64,000 bases of DNA from Stenocarpella maydis (GCA_002270565.1 NQMI01000110.1:1-64000), one strand, 5' to 3'. Numbered from the stretch's first letter, positions 20,640 through 32,893 are shown. The notes: a model not told the origin generated them from the letters alone. Made by a program: numbers and translations.

Positions 20640-22232
20640 TTTGGAAGACGTGAGGAGTAGTTATGAAGAGGAACCACTGGTGATAGAGCGAGAGCGAGAG
20701 CGAGAGAGGCCGTGAAGGCAAATTTGAGAGAGAAAGGCGCAGTTGACAATGGCCACTGCTGTTGACGTTCGAAATGCCTTGGCTGATGAGTCAGGTGCGT
20801 GGAGATTTTAGGCTGCTAAGCAAGGAAATTGCCGATGTGCCAAGATAATGACGATGTTGTGGATGATGGCGATTGCGGTCGACAGATGTAGACTCGCCAG
20901 ACAGAGGGATACAGCAGGAGAGGGGGAGATGGAAAGAATGGGCGGCGGTGAGGCTCAGTCTTGAAGGACGGGAGGGCGCAAGGACGGGAGGACTGTTGGT
21001 CGAGCTGTTGTTCGCATCTGTACCTCAATTAAGACAGGTCGAGTCGAGCAGGGGCAGAACATAAGAGGAACTACAGGGGAGAGAGGGTGGCGGGAGAAGA
21101 AGGAAAAAGGAAGGGAAAAAAGGCCTATATCACAGCAGTCATAATCCCGTGCGCTTGGTGCCAAGATGACAAAACATATCGGTCGGGCAGGGGGGTTGGC
21201 GCTCGTGACGGAGAGTGCGAATGTCGAGAGAGAGTAGGCGGGTTGAAAATGGGAGGAAAACGAGATGAGCCTTGAGATGAAGAATCCCAGAACCCCGTCG
21301 GGTTGACTGATGATCCTGAAATGACCTGGGCCCGGATCTGGCCCAGCGTGCAGGTTCCGGGTCAGGTTCAGGGTTTGGGCCTGCAGAAGCACACCAATCT
21401 GTACCCTGGGGAGGTAGAAAGAAGCAAGAGAAATGCGCAGATTGTGTGGCCAAGGGGGGCCCATCAAAGTCTGATGTGCTGTGGGGGCGACCAGACCACA
21501 TGCACGAGACCCCCCCCCCCCTTCAGGTGCACTCGCAACGTCCTGTGGCCCTCCCGTTGTCAGGGCCCGTCATGGTTTCACCCTCACATGCACCACACAG
21601 GACACACAGAGGGCTCCAGCTTGCTGCTGCCGGCTCCACCTCCCGCCCATGCAGGACCATGCAGGCCATGCAGCCCACGCCTGTCCCCGGGCTCAGGACC
21701 AAGCTGCCGGGTTTCGGTTCGCCTGCGCCCACTACCGACGGGACTGGATGTGCTACCCGGTACCCGAGCGTACACTAGCTAGGCACACTGCCTAGGTACA
21801 CTGCCTAGGTACACTGCCTAGGTACACTACCCAGGTATACTGCATAGTACACTAGGTGATCCGGCCATTGGCGCGTGTGCCCCCTGAGTTTGTGTGCCCG
21901 ATCGTGTCGTGTCCGAGATGTCACATTCCCGCCATGACAGCATCATTTTGAGCCACAGCCAGGGCCACAATCACAGCTGTAGTCACAGCTATAATATGCA
22001 ATTAACAGGCAATTCGAGTACCTAGGTCGTAGTCGTTCGTCATCTCTCTCTCTCGCGCGCGCGCGCCCATCAGTCACATATGTCAACTGTGTCAAGATAC
22101 CTAGACCCGGCCCATCCGTACCACAAAAACTTGTCCTCGGTCATCGCCGCGCCGTCCTGGAGGTACCGCAGCTTCAGCCAGCCACTCTGCCCTCCTCTTC
22201 TCCTGGGCGTCACGAGACATCAGGCACTCAGC
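20640..22232. other. Spacer between deaminase and rhamnosidase genes
   Basis: This 1.6 kb should hold the deaminase promoter (right of 20639) and the rhamnosidase 3' flank. It has a GAGCGA/CGAGAG microsatellite (20687-20706), a G/A-rich stretch (21075-21125), a tandem 13-bp repeat (21784-21857), and (TC)n(GC)n (22042-22066). No gene is recognised. Confidence 0.5.
21784..21857 (+). repeat. 13-bp tandem repeat tacactgcctagg
   Basis: There are about six copies with decay toward the right end (tacactacccagg, tatactgcatag, tacactaggtg). The core cctaggta is a palindromic word that recurs elsewhere in the window (16347, 16541-16556, 22018, 37062). Confidence 0.85.
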
Positions 22233-24998
22233 CTACGCCGTAACCAGGCCGGTCCTCTCGTGGACCCCACTCCCAACCCACTCCCCGTCGTCCTCTCCCT
22301 GCCCGGGCAGCACCACCAGGGCCCTCGAGTTGGGCGGGACCTCCAGCCTCAGCTGAAACGCCCTCGTCGCGCTCTGGCCCTGCCGCCCGTCGCCGCCCGC
22401 CTCGCCCAGCTCCCACCGCACGGCGACACGCCCGTGCGGGCCGTCGTAGCTGGCCTCGGCGGACCTCAGCTCCCCGCCGGGCCTGGGCCGCACCAGGAAC
22501 GTGGCCCAGCCGGCCTGCAGCGGGCTGATGCCGCCGACGACGCTGTGCAGGAAGTTGGCCACGCTGCCGAGCGCGTAGTGGTTGAAGCTCGTCATGCTGC
22601 CCGGGTTGATGCTCCCGTCCGGCAGCATGCTGTCCCACCGCTCCCAGATGGTCGTCGCCCCCATCGTCACCGGGTACAGGAACGAAGGGCAGCTCTTCTG
22701 CTGCAGCATCCCGTACGCCAGGTCCAGGCTGCCGCTCTCGGCCAGCGCGTGTAGGATCACTGGCGTGCCCGCGAACCCCGTCGCCACCAGCAGCCCGCCC
22801 TTGCGCGTCAGCCGCGCCAGCCGCCGCGCCGCGGCCGCCCGCTTGTCGCCCGCCTCGAGCAGCCCGAACCGGATCGACAAGGCCAGCGCCGTCTGCGCGT
22901 CGCCCACCACCAGCCCGCCCGGCGCGACGTACTTGTCCCGGTACCTGCCCTTGAGGACCTCGTACTCCCCCTGATACCTGCGCGCGCTCTCGGCATCGCC
23001 GATCACCACCGCGACCCGCGCCATCACCTCAGTGATGTGCACCAGGTACGCGTCCGCCACCATGGTGCCGTCCGTACGCGCAAAATCGGCCTGCTCCGTC
23101 GGGGCGTTGGGGTCCAGCCAGTCGCCGAACTGGAAGTTGTCCTCGTCCCACAGGCCGTCCGGCCCGCGCCTGATGCTCACGTCCACGTGCGTGCGCATGC
23201 TCGCCCACTGCCGCCGGAGCACCTCCACGTCCCCGGACCAGTTGTAGACCGTCCACGGCACCAGCACGGCGGCGTCGTCCCAGACTGCCTCCGGGGTTGT
23301 GTCCTGCCCGGAGTAGCCCTTGAGCGCGTCCGGGATCACGACCGGGACGATGCCGCCATTGACGCCCTGGTCGATGGACAGGTCGCGCAGCCAGTTGGCC
23401 AGGAAGCCCGCGCAGTCGTAGATGAAGGATGCCGTCGGCGAGAACACCTGGATGTCACCCGTCCAGCCCAGCCGCTCGTCGCGCTGTGGGCAGTCCGTCG
23501 GCACCGAGAGGAAGTTGCCGCGCATCCCCCACACCACGTTCTCGTGCAGCTTGGTGATGAGCTCGTTGGAGCAGCTGAAGTGCCCCGTGCGCCGCATGTC
23601 CGAGTGCAGCACCAGCGCCGACAGGTTGTCCCTGCTCAGCTCCTCGGCCGACACCCCCGTGAGCTCGATGTAGCGGAACCCGTGGAAGGTGAACTCGGGG
23701 CTCCATGACGTGCTTGCGTCCTCGTCGCCCGAGAAGATGTACTTGTCTGTCGCCTTGGCATCGCGCAGCGGCCTCGTGCCGAGTTCGCCGTTTTCGAGCA
23801 CCTCGGCGTGCCTGATCTGCAGCTCGTGGCCCCTTGACATCCGTAGGCCCTGGATCCTAACCCTGCCCACGAGGTTCTGCCCAAAATCTACCAGCAGCTT
23901 ACCGCTCGGGCTCTGGAATATGTCAACCACTCCGACAGTCTGCGTGATGCGCACCGGCGGCACGTCAGGCGAGAAGAGCTGGACCTTTCCGAGGTCGACG
24001 TCCAGTATGCGAGTCGCATCCCAGGAGCCAGCCGCCCCAGGCACCGGGCTCGCCCATCCCGAGAGCTCCTCCCGGGCGTCGTACACCTCCCCGTCGTAGA
24101 TGGAGGCGCTCTGCCGGGGCGAGGGGTGGCTGACCCAAGAGTCATCCGACACGACCTGGACCGAGTAGTCGTGGCTGCCGCCCTCGCCGTGGGTCTCGAG
24201 CTGGGCGATGAAGCCAGGCTTGTCGCCGTACAGGTTCCTCAGGCCATTGATAAAGGTGAGCCTCCCCGCGTACCACCCCTCGGCGACCTCGACGCCGATG
24301 ACGTTCTTGCCGTGCCGCAGCAGGTCCGTCACGTCAAACACCTGGTACTGCAGCCGGTGGTGGTAGCTCGTCCAGCCGGGGGCCATGTGTAGGTCGCCCA
24401 CGCGGCGGCCGTTGATCGACGCGGCGTACAGGCCCAGGGCGCTGATGTACAGCCTCGCGCGGGTGTGCTTGCACCGGGGCTGTAGGGTGAACTCCTTGCG
24501 GTACAGCGTGGGGCGGTGGGGGACGCCGTCCTTGGGCGGCGGGTCGGTGGAGGTGACGAACTTGGCCTTCCAGTCCGAGACGTGCAGGAGCCCGGCCTCG
24601 ACATGGCGCCACTCGCTCCACACCGGCAGGTCGGGGTTCGCAGCGGGACCCGAGTCGCCGCGCAATGGGCGACCGGATGTCAGGACTCGGACTGATGCAG
24701 TCTCCCGGGATCGCAGGGGCCGATCGGGCCACTCGTTCAGGATCGACTTGTCCGAGGGGACGCGCCAGGTCTGCACGCTGGGCTCATGGTCGCAAGTCTT
24801 GCCCGCATGCCTCCTGATCTGGACCTGGTAGCTCTCCTGCACCCAGTTGGAGGGCACGGTGCCTGCTGAGAGCCGCCATGACAGGCGGGGCTTGCCAGTC
24901 CCGATACCAAAGCCATCCGGGTGGTGCTCGAAGCGGATGTCGACAGGTTGGACGGGGTTGCTGGACCTGGGCTTCACGGAGAGGTCGACGAGGGTCAT
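22233..24998 (-). CDS. GH78 alpha-L-rhamnosidase, intracellular
   Basis: This is a single-exon gene of 921 residues, normal for the family. It hydrolyses terminal alpha-L-rhamnose from plant glycosides, flavonoids or rhamnogalacturonan fragments with inversion. In order: an N-terminal Fn3-like domain (to about 110), rhamnosidase N-domain beta-sandwich (about 160-330), a concanavalin-like domain with SGKLLVDFGQNLVGRV (about 365-380), the (alpha/alpha)6 catalytic barrel starting near 470, and a C-terminal beta-sandwich (about 820-915). The catalytic block DCPQRDERLGWTGD (502-515) carries the general acid Glu508. IWERWDSM (784-791) carries the likely base Glu786, and SFNHYALGSV follows. No signal peptide is visible after the ATG at 24998, so it probably acts on imported rhamnosides. 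The next start inward would delete conserved N-terminal residues. Confidence 0.95.
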   Translation of the reverse strand: MTLVDLSVKPRSSNPVQPVDIRFEHHPDGFGIGTGKPRLSWRLSAGTVPSNWVQESYQVQIRRHAGKTCDHEPSVQTWRVPSDKSILNEWPDRPLRSRETASVRVLTSGRPLRGDSGPAANPDLPVWSEWRHVEAGLLHVSDWKAKFVTSTDPPPKDGVPHRPTLYRKEFTLQPRCKHTRARLYISALGLYAASINGRRVGDLHMAPGWTSYHHRLQYQVFDVTDLLRHGKNVIGVEVAEGWYAGRLTFINGLRNLYGDKPGFIAQLETHGEGGSHDYSVQVVSDDSWVSHPSPRQSASIYDGEVYDAREELSGWASPVPGAAGSWDATRILDVDLGKVQLFSPDVPPVRITQTVGVVDIFQSPSGKLLVDFGQNLVGRVRIQGLRMSRGHELQIRHAEVLENGELGTRPLRDAKATDKYIFSGDEDASTSWSPEFTFHGFRYIELTGVSAEELSRDNLSALVLHSDMRRTGHFSCSNELITKLHENVVWGMRGNFLSVPTDCPQRDERLGWTGDIQVFSPTASFIYDCAGFLANWLRDLSIDQGVNGGIVPVVIPDALKGYSGQDTTPEAVWDDAAVLVPWTVYNWSGDVEVLRRQWASMRTHVDVSIRRGPDGLWDEDNFQFGDWLDPNAPTEQADFARTDGTMVADAYLVHITEVMARVAVVIGDAESARRYQGEYEVLKGRYRDKYVAPGGLVVGDAQTALALSIRFGLLEAGDKRAAAARRLARLTRKGGLLVATGFAGTPVILHALAESGSLDLAYGMLQQKSCPSFLYPVTMGATTIWERWDSMLPDGSINPGSMTSFNHYALGSVANFLHSVVGGISPLQAGWATFLVRPRPGGELRSAEASYDGPHGRVAVRWELGEAGGDGRQGQSATRAFQLRLEVPPNSRALVVLPGQGEDDGEWVGSGVHERTGLVTA

Positions 24999-26136
24999 GG
25001 TGGGGGAAACGGTGCCAGCGGCAGATTTATCGGCCTAGATAACTGATGCTGTTCATTTACCACAGATGAATGGCAGAGACAGGAGCAAACAGAGCAGGTG
25101 AGGTCGGGATGAAGCCACCGCACCGCAGAGCTCCAGAGCTTATAACCCCACCTTGCTTTCCATGGCGGCTGGGCTTGATGGCGCGGGGTCTCGGGCGTCT
25201 GAAACAAGCAGACACAGCTCGGTTCATTGCACGGCCAGAGCAATGACGCCGTTCTGTGATTGTCTGTCCACGCCTGGTGCAGAAGTTGGCGCATCGTGAC
25301 GAGTCTTGACCATTGACTGACAGCCTCATGATGACGAGTCTGAGCGTGCCTGTTCATCCATCTTCCAGCCTCCAGACATGCAGTTCACCAATGTCAGTCA
25401 ATGTCCGCCCACCCTTGACGAGGTTTCCCAAGGAGACATCAGGATCCAAGTACATATTAGATGAAATAAAAATCTATGGGGGGACCTTTCTCTAGGTATA
25501 TGGGGGTGTCAAGGGTCTGCAGGGTGAGGTGAGAATCGACCAGAGAACAGAAACCGCAAGAGCAGGTCCTCATGTCGGTGTCAGCGGCACAACAACTCAT
25601 CCGATGCATGATAGCATCACGATGTGCCAACGCGACCAACATGACGGGCAGGCATAATGTCTATCCCAATAGCGACATGCCACGAGGATCGCTGCTGGCA
25701 ACACCGGAGAGGGCCTGGGCGTGCGGAGGAGCGAGGCGCGACAAGGAATGTGAAATTGAAAATTCATGCGCTGCTGGGCGAGATGCTGTGTGCGTGTGTG
25801 TTGCCCCGGTAACGGGGCCAGCCCAGCCCCACGAGATTCCAAACAAGCCTGTTCGTGTCAGCGGCCGGCACATCCCTCGAGTTTCCAAGACTCGGGTAGA
25901 CAAACCACTCCGTATTGTGCACTTCCCCATGGTCCCGTGTTGCTGGCCTTATCCGCCCAGCGCTCCAGTAATCTGTGTATGACGGCCACAGTTCGCGGAC
26001 CAGCTTACTCCACCGGTGTGTCGACAACAAACCGCACCGTCTTCCAGGTCCTTATCAATCCAGCCGACTGCCCCCAAAGCCGTCCAACAGAGACTATTGG
26101 CTCTGGCGTTGTGGTCGCCAGCCAGACCACAACATC
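24999..26136. promoter_or_regulatory. Divergent promoter region, rhamnosidase / tinA-like
   Basis: This 1.1 kb lies between two outward-reading starts, so it must hold both promoters. No clear TATA box is near either ATG. The open frames here (for example 25572-25982) show no protein pattern. Confidence 0.5.
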
Positions 26137-29100
26137 ATGATAGACTCCCAAAACCTGCGGACAGCCTCGCTGTACATCAACAACCAGCTGCTATGTCGGG
26201 GCCTGCTGCGCGATGGCCGAGCCATCGACTTCGCAGACCCGGGCTACAACGAGCATGACGTTGCAGACACCATGGGGAGGATCATGGGCGTGGTCAACGA
26301 CCTGATCTTACGCCGCGATGTATGCTACCGCAACCTACCTGCCCCAAACTCAAGGCCGACTGCCCAGCCGCTGACATGACCACAAAGCGCGATGCCGAGC
26401 ACCGCGAGGCCCTCTCCACCACCCTGCGCTCCGTGCGCGCCGACTCCCTCCGCCAGACCGACAATCTCTCGCGCCTGCACGGCAGGTACGCCGAGGCAGA
26501 GCGCAAGCTGGCCCTGCACGAGGCCGAGGAGGCCGCCCTCCGCTCGCAGCTCAAGGCCGCCGAAGCAACCATCCAGAAGCTCAAGGACGAGGCCGTCCGC
26601 GCCAAGAAGCTGGTCGCCGATACGAGGGCCGCCTGCGCCAACGAGGTGCGCAAGCGGGACAGGCAGATTGACGGGCTCAAGAAGGCCGCCACGGACGCGG
26701 GTCGCGCCAGGGGCGAGCGCAAGGGCAGCACCATCACCACGATACAGGTGGCGGCGGAGATCAACGCTGAGAACATGAACGCCGGCGCTTCCACCATGGG
26801 CGAAGGCTATAGCCTGCGGCACGAGACGAACGGGTTTCTGGCACAGCTGGCCAAGGGCCTCAGCGAGGAAAACGATGCCCTCCTTTCTCTGATCCGCAAG
26901 ACCGGTGACAGCCTCAAGGAGATGAGCGGCTGGGACAAGCACCTAGAAGCCGCTAACAAGAAGGGCGACAGCAATGCCGTTGTGCTGGCCACTACCCCCG
27001 AGGACATGGCGAACGACATGGCCAGCGTGCTCGAGCACCTGCGGACACTGCTCACCAACCCGTCATTCGTGCCCCTCGAGGAGGTCGTCGTGCGAGAAGA
27101 GGAGATCTTCCGCCTGCGCGACGGCTGGGAGAAGATGGAGACCCGGTGGAGGGATGCCGTGCATCTCATCGACAGCTGGCGCCGTAGAATGGCTGCTGGC
27201 GGGCAGCCGGTCGACATGGAAGAACTGAAGATGGGGCTGCGCCTCAGTCCGGTCCGGATCCAGAACATGGACCAGACTGGCGTGGAGAACGATCTCTATC
27301 CGCTATCGACTCTTCAAGAAGACGAAGAGGAGGAGGACCAGGGACAGGCAGAGGAAGACGACTATGAGGATGAGGGGGAGGAGCAGGAGGAGGACTATGC
27401 CCAGGACGAGGAGCAAATGGACTTGAAGCCGGCAGAGCCGCCGAGTCTAGAAGGTTCATTGCATCTTGTTCCTGCGCCTGGTTATGAGGACGTGGCGCCC
27501 GAGTACGGGGGAGGTCAGGACGGCGACGACGACGACAGCGATGCGGCATCTAGTATCTTCCAAGACGACGTTGAAGACATCGATATGGATGAGCTGCAGG
27601 CATCGGAGCCAAACGTCGAGGTCCTGCAGCACTCTACGGGTCAACCTGACGACACAAATTCCACGACACTTCCGCCACCGCCGAATATCACGCCCTTAGA
27701 AGAGACAGTCACCTCAGGTAACCGCAAGCCTTTGGCAAGGCTTAGCGAGAAATCAAGGAAACGGTCATCAGAACTCATGTGGGAGACATCGATTGATAGT
27801 GCCGAAGCACCACCGCCGCCACCACCTCATGGCGTCAAGGAGGGCGAGTCACCGCAAAAACGGCTGAAAGTGTCTGCGGATGGGCAGAACCACAAGCCCA
27901 AGTCGCGACCAGATTCTGCCATATCCACAGATCCTGGGTCTTCATCGGATAGTAACCTCCAGACAAAGGCCACTCCGGAATCCTCAGTGTCCAAGGCCTC
28001 AACTAAGACTGCGGTGAAGTCTACACGGTCAGATGCATCAGCCAAGAAAGATACGCCAACACAGAGCAAGCCTTACACCAGAGCAGCCCGGGCTGCGCAG
28101 GCCCAGGACAAGAAGGACACCCCAACGAGGGCAGTCACCCGGCAAAGGTCAACTAGGGCTATCGCCGCCACGAATGCCGCGTCTGCACGGTCTGCTGCCT
28201 CGAGGCAAGAAACAATGAAGGCACGAGCTCCTCCAGCACCAACTCGCAGCAGAACAGAGATGCCTCCCCCACCACGGCCAGGCAAGTCCACCCCGAGCAA
28301 CGACAAATCCCTCCGCCCTCCGCCATCACAGCAGGACGAGAAGAAGCCATCGCCAAGAGAGAAGCAACAGCCCGCAGCCGTCAGCATCTCCGTCCCGCCG
28401 GAATCCTCATCCTCGTCCTCTGCCAAACGCCCAGCAGCCCCAGAGTCACCCACCCGCTCTCCAGGGAAGGCCGGCTCGTCCCGCCTCCCACTGCCGCGCA
28501 ACGCAGCACCGCCTCCGCAGCAGTCTCCCCTGACCATGGCCCGCATCGCCGCCAAGCTCGCGGCCTCGGAGCGCGAGGCCGACGCCGCCCGCGTCAGGGC
28601 CAAGCTGAGGGCTGCGCGCCTCAACAAGGGCGCCAGCAGCGCGAACAGCCTCGAGCCGCCAGCGGCGGGGGCCTCCACCTCCACGGTGGCGAGCTCGCGC
28701 GTGCCGAGCGGTGGCACCACCGCAGGCGACCCTACCAAGAAGGACCGCGCCGTGTCCGGGGAGTCGGCGGCGGCGCACATGAGCGGCAGCGGCGCGAGCT
28801 TCAGCACCGACAAGAACGGCCTGCGAGGCGGGGTGTCCGTGATTGGCGGCCGCTATGACGACAACGGTGGCGAGTCCGCGTCCTCGTCGCCCACTGCTGC
28901 CGCTACTGGCCAGAGCGCTGCAATAGAGCGCAGCCCGCGCGATGGCGTCGCACCGACGATGGCTTCTCCTAGGAAGAACATGGGTACGATGAGCCCGACC
29001 AAGGCCTCTGCAGCTGCAGCTGCTGCGGCTACAGCTAGCCCGGCCAAGCTCACGGCCCCGCGTAAGCGCGAGGTGCGCAGCAGGGCGGCCAAGGCGGCTA

Positions 29101-29216
29101 ACAGGCGGCGGAGCACACTGAGCCCGTGGGAGCTGCAGAGCCTCATCGCCGGCGAGGTCGTGCCGCCTACGCCCGGGTTGCCGCGTGCGGCGCCGCAGCA
29201 GGACGGTATGGAGTAA
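26137..29216 (+). CDS. TINA/Msd1/SSX2IP (ADIP-domain) spindle-anchoring coiled-coil protein
   Basis: The exons are 26137-26319 and 26388-29216, 1003 residues. The 68-bp intron (gtatgc...gctgac...aaag) is phase 0 and joins NDLILRRD to RDAEHREALS; without it the conserved N-terminus is lost. Residues 1-60 (LRTASLYINNQLL.RGLLRDG..IDFADP, DTMGRIMGVVNDLILRRDRD) and the following coiled coil (about 62-300) form the ADIP/Afadin-alpha-actinin-binding family domain. In fission yeast (Msd1), Aspergillus (TINA) and humans (SSX2IP) such proteins sit at spindle poles or MTOCs and anchor microtubules; TINA was named as a NIMA-kinase interactor. After residue 330 come a Glu/Asp-rich stretch and a long Ser/Pro/Ala-rich disordered tail with a basic end (KREVRSRAAKAANRRRSTLSPWE), good substrate for mitotic kinases. 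The gene converges with the F-box gene. Confidence 0.85.
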
Positions 29217-30576
29217 AACCAGTTTGGGATGGCGGTGCTTCCTACCTTGGGGGGGGGGGCGGTTGGAGGCGAGCGGGTTGGTTGTGGTTCAGTGAGGGGA
29301 TACATGGAGCGACGCCTAGAGGGTCGGCCGCGTTGTCACACCAGGTGTGTCGTTGGGCTGTTGAAGAATCGGGACTGCGTCGCTTGAAGCTACTCTGGAA
29401 AAGTATTCCCCGCGTTGGCGTGTGGTGTCCTTGTGCATATGACAGCAGAGAGACGGGTCGGAGCAGTGTCTGCCCTCTCTCTCTCCCACCCTTCGGCGAA
29501 ATGTGCAAATCTTGGGGGTTGGTCTACTATACTTTTTGGAAACAAAGAAAGCTGGTTTTCATTTCTTCATTTTCTTGCTGCTTCTTCCTGTTCTTGGTTC
29601 TTCTTGCTGGCGTTGCGGATTGCAAATAATGAGTCACGTTCATGGCCTTGTCCTGCTATGAGTCCTATATGTCCACCTCCCATCAACCCCCAATTCCGTC
29701 CAAGATGACATGACGGTCTACAACCCCATGAGCACTAGACGGCTAGTTGTGATGACTTGAGGTTCTTGATGAGATAATGATTGTGTGCTTGTACATGTGT
29801 GCTCGAGTGGGTGTTTTGTAGAGAGGTGAGGTTTGCCTATAACCTCTAGAGTCGAAGAAACAAAACTTTGGAGCCAGGTGATAAGGGTGCGCTTGAACTG
29901 GGAATAGAGAGCAATGTAGAGTGATTTCGCAATTCAATTTGACCGTGCTCGGCGGTATCGTTAATATTTGTAGTCATTGATTGTCTATCTACATTCACGT
30001 CAAATCTCCGCAGTCTTTGCCCCAAGCGATGCCATGCATTACCGAGCAATGCTCAGGCACTCGACAATCACCTGCAGGAGACGCCCCCGGAATGCTACTC
30101 CCGAACATGTAAAGCCCGTGGCCGTGACGTTATGGCCCTTCTTGGAAAACATCAAGGAGGGCATCCACTCCACATGTGCCAATGCGGAGGAGAGAATGAG
30201 GAAAAGAGGTGCGGCGGCATTGTCCCCGTGTGGCGATCAGGTTCCCGTCCTGGCAAACTTCCAGTAAAACACCTGGAAATCATTCCGCCCCCCTCGCTAC
30301 GCATTTTTGCAAATCATCAAGTCGTGAATCCGGCGGGGACATGTTCCCTAGTTACCCTTGCCTACAACGGAGGCGGTAACTCTTGAAGATTGATGGACAC
30401 TTTTGAGCCCCTTTCCTCCTTCAAACACCGACTTTAAGAGGTGTGTTCCTCTTGTTGTCTTCTTTCATTCTTTCATTTTTGGTCTCATCTTTTCCCTTGT
30501 CTCTCTGACCCCCCCCCCCAAAGAACAGCTACGCAGTAGTCTGCTTCCCGGGCCCAGAAGTCAAGGTACCCCTGCC
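29217..30576. other. Intergenic region between convergent genes
   Basis: This 1.36 kb is shared 3' flank of the tinA-like and F-box genes. T-rich runs (29540-29600) and homopolymer G/C runs are present. No coding signal is seen on either strand. Confidence 0.5.
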
Positions 30577-32893
30577 CTAAATTTCACGTCCACCACCTGA
30601 GTCTGGCTCGAGAGGCTGGAGGACCGGCTCAGGGATGCGGATCGCGTCGATGATCTTGACACCCTTCTCCTGGGCCTTCTCCAGGACCCAGTCGCGTGGC
30701 TGTCCCTTCAGTGCGTCAGTATAGATGGTCTCAATGCTGCCATCCTGCGCCAGCACCTTGGAGACATGCATCCAGCAGGCTTCCGATTTCAACGGGAAGA
30801 TGCCCACTGTGGTGAGGTTGGGGAAGCTTCTGACCCAAGTGGCGAAAACGTCACCGCAGCCTGAACCATCAGAGATTTCGTCACCAAAGTCGAAGCAGCT
30901 GAGAGTGTGAACGGCCGCCTTGTTCAGAACTTTGTCAAAGAGGGCCTGGGTGTCTGGACAGAATGTGACAGCCAGTGACTTGAGACTCCCATTGGACATA
31001 CTTGGCTCAATTAGCTCTGTGAACCAAGACAGTGCCCCAAAGTCCGTCCCGGTGGGGGCAAATGGAATATTCGGGTCTCTCAGGTACAAATGCTCTAGTC
31101 GTTCAAGTCCCGCCATCGTTGCAAGAGTAGCGTTTTTATCCCCCATGTGTGAGTTCAAGGCGGAAAGTGCGTGATAAGCTTCAAGCACTCCGACAGCTCC
31201 ATCGGGGAACTCCAAGGATCGGATTGTAGGACGGAAACAGGGCAAAGAGACAATGGTGATGCTTGAACGGGAGTATCCAATGTCAAGGGTGAGTTCCAGT
31301 CTCTCCAGGTTCTGCCAGGATGTCCAGAAAGCCGGGGCATCGTTGGGAGCAATGACGTTGCTGTTGGTGCACAGACTCTTGATACACAGATCCCTGAGTG
31401 AGGGTGTGGCTAGGGCAAGCCGTTGCTGCAAAACAATTAGCGCCTGTACTGCCAGAGTCGAGGGTGGTTGGTGGAATAGATCTCACCAGATCAAGCCAAG
31501 AGCGATGCGGCGTGCAGATTGAGGAAATTCTAAGCTTCGTCAACCTTGGCCATACTGCTGAGCATAACAGCGTGATCGCATTATTGGTTACACGGCTGAG
31601 AAGAAGCACTTCCAGAGATTGTGACATTGGGATCTCCGGAGGCGCTGGAACTTGGCGAGGTTCACAGAGAGGGGAAAGAGCTGCCATCTCAAGTGACTTG
31701 AGGCATGGGGGTGCCTCCTCAAACAGGGTTCTGACCCAACTGTCCGAGGGGGTTGCTTCCCGAAGACCATCTGCCCAATCCTCGAGTCTACTAAGGCCTC
31801 TCAAGGAGAGTGACTCGAGTTGTCTCAAGCTCTTGAGCGTGGCCTTGAATATCGGCAGGTCGATGCGGAGTCTAGTTGGATCCCAGAGAGTCAGGCTCTT
31901 GACTTTACACTGCGCTCGTCTGGAGATGATCGTGTTGAAGACACCCTTGCGGAGCATCCAACGGGATGATCCGATAAACTTCAAGTGTCTCCAAAGGTTG
32001 GGATCCAAACAGGCTCTCTTCCAAGTCTTCGAGACTCTCATGGAATGGCACAGATCAGAGCTGCCTAGGTTTCTCAAAATCATGGTCTGCAGTTCGGCTG
32101 GCACAAAGCCAAGGATGTCCATTCGCAGGAGATCTGCCATGATCTGCCGAAGTCAGCATGTATCGGCCAGATATCCAAGGCCGTAAAGCCGGCACACGAT
32201 GAGGCGGAGCTGGTAGCTTGCACCAAACGTGCATGGGTGCATAGCGTAGGATGGCCGGCATACCTTCAGCTTGGGGTGCTCCTTGTTGCCGTATGTCTGC
32301 ACGCTCTGGATGGCCTGACGGTAGATCCATCTGCATCGTGCCATTGTGTCTGGTGGTTTCCCAGTATTACACAGGCGCAGAGCTTTGGCCAATCTCAGAT
32401 ACCCCTCTGGGGCGTGGGGGGAAGTGATGACGAGCAGTGTTGCATACTGCCGGGCCTTGACGGGAGCCTCGAGCTTTTCCAATGTCGCAATCAGACCATC
32501 CAGAGCATTCAGATGGCTTTGGATATTGCAGTGGAGGACGTTGCTTCCGCAGGTGCAGGGCCTCTTGGCCAGTGTGTACACTGCGAGTTTGGGTGAATTG
32601 GAGAGGGGCAGTGACTCGAAGTCCTTGCAGTGGCAGCGAGAGATTTTGATCTCCTTAAGACTCAAACCCATCTTCCTTGACTGCACCATGACATCTCTGG
32701 TACAAGAGCATCTCAGCAGGGCCTAGCTGGAGCCGGTCAGCGACTTGTTTCTCGTGTGATGAATTGCGCGGGGGTATTATGGACTTGCCTCCTTGAAGGC
32801 TGCCAAGGCCGCTTTGAATTGGCCATCACGGTAGAGCTTTCTTGCCTTGCCCAGAAAGGCGCCCTGGCGATCAGCAGCCGTCACCTCGGGCAT
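30577..32893 (-). CDS. TPR/F-box/LRR protein of Dia2/Pof3 type (SCF substrate receptor)
   Basis: The exons are 32789-32893, 32264-32722, 31487-32143 and 30577-31425, 689 residues, every junction phase 0. Intron 1 (32723-32788) starts GCAAGT instead of GT and has a GCTGAC branch site; introns 2 and 3 are GT-AG. Residues 1-35 are one TPR-like helical hairpin (KARKLYRDGQFKAALAAFKE). Residues 36-105 carry paired cysteines (CSC, CHC, CTC, HC), then a further TPR-like stretch (VKARQYATLLVITSPHAPEGYLRLAKALRL). The F-box is at about 198-240 (LGFVPAELQTMILRNLGSSDLCHSMRVSKTWKRAC), and leucine-rich repeats follow to the end. In yeasts Dia2/Pof3 recruit replisome and chromatin substrates to SCF ubiquitin ligase, so a nuclear role is expected. 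Orthology rests on domain order, not on a search. Confidence 0.85.

Noticed and set aside
20782..20800. A second ctgatgagtc word like a hammerhead core
   Set aside because: No complementary stem II and no GAAA downstream.
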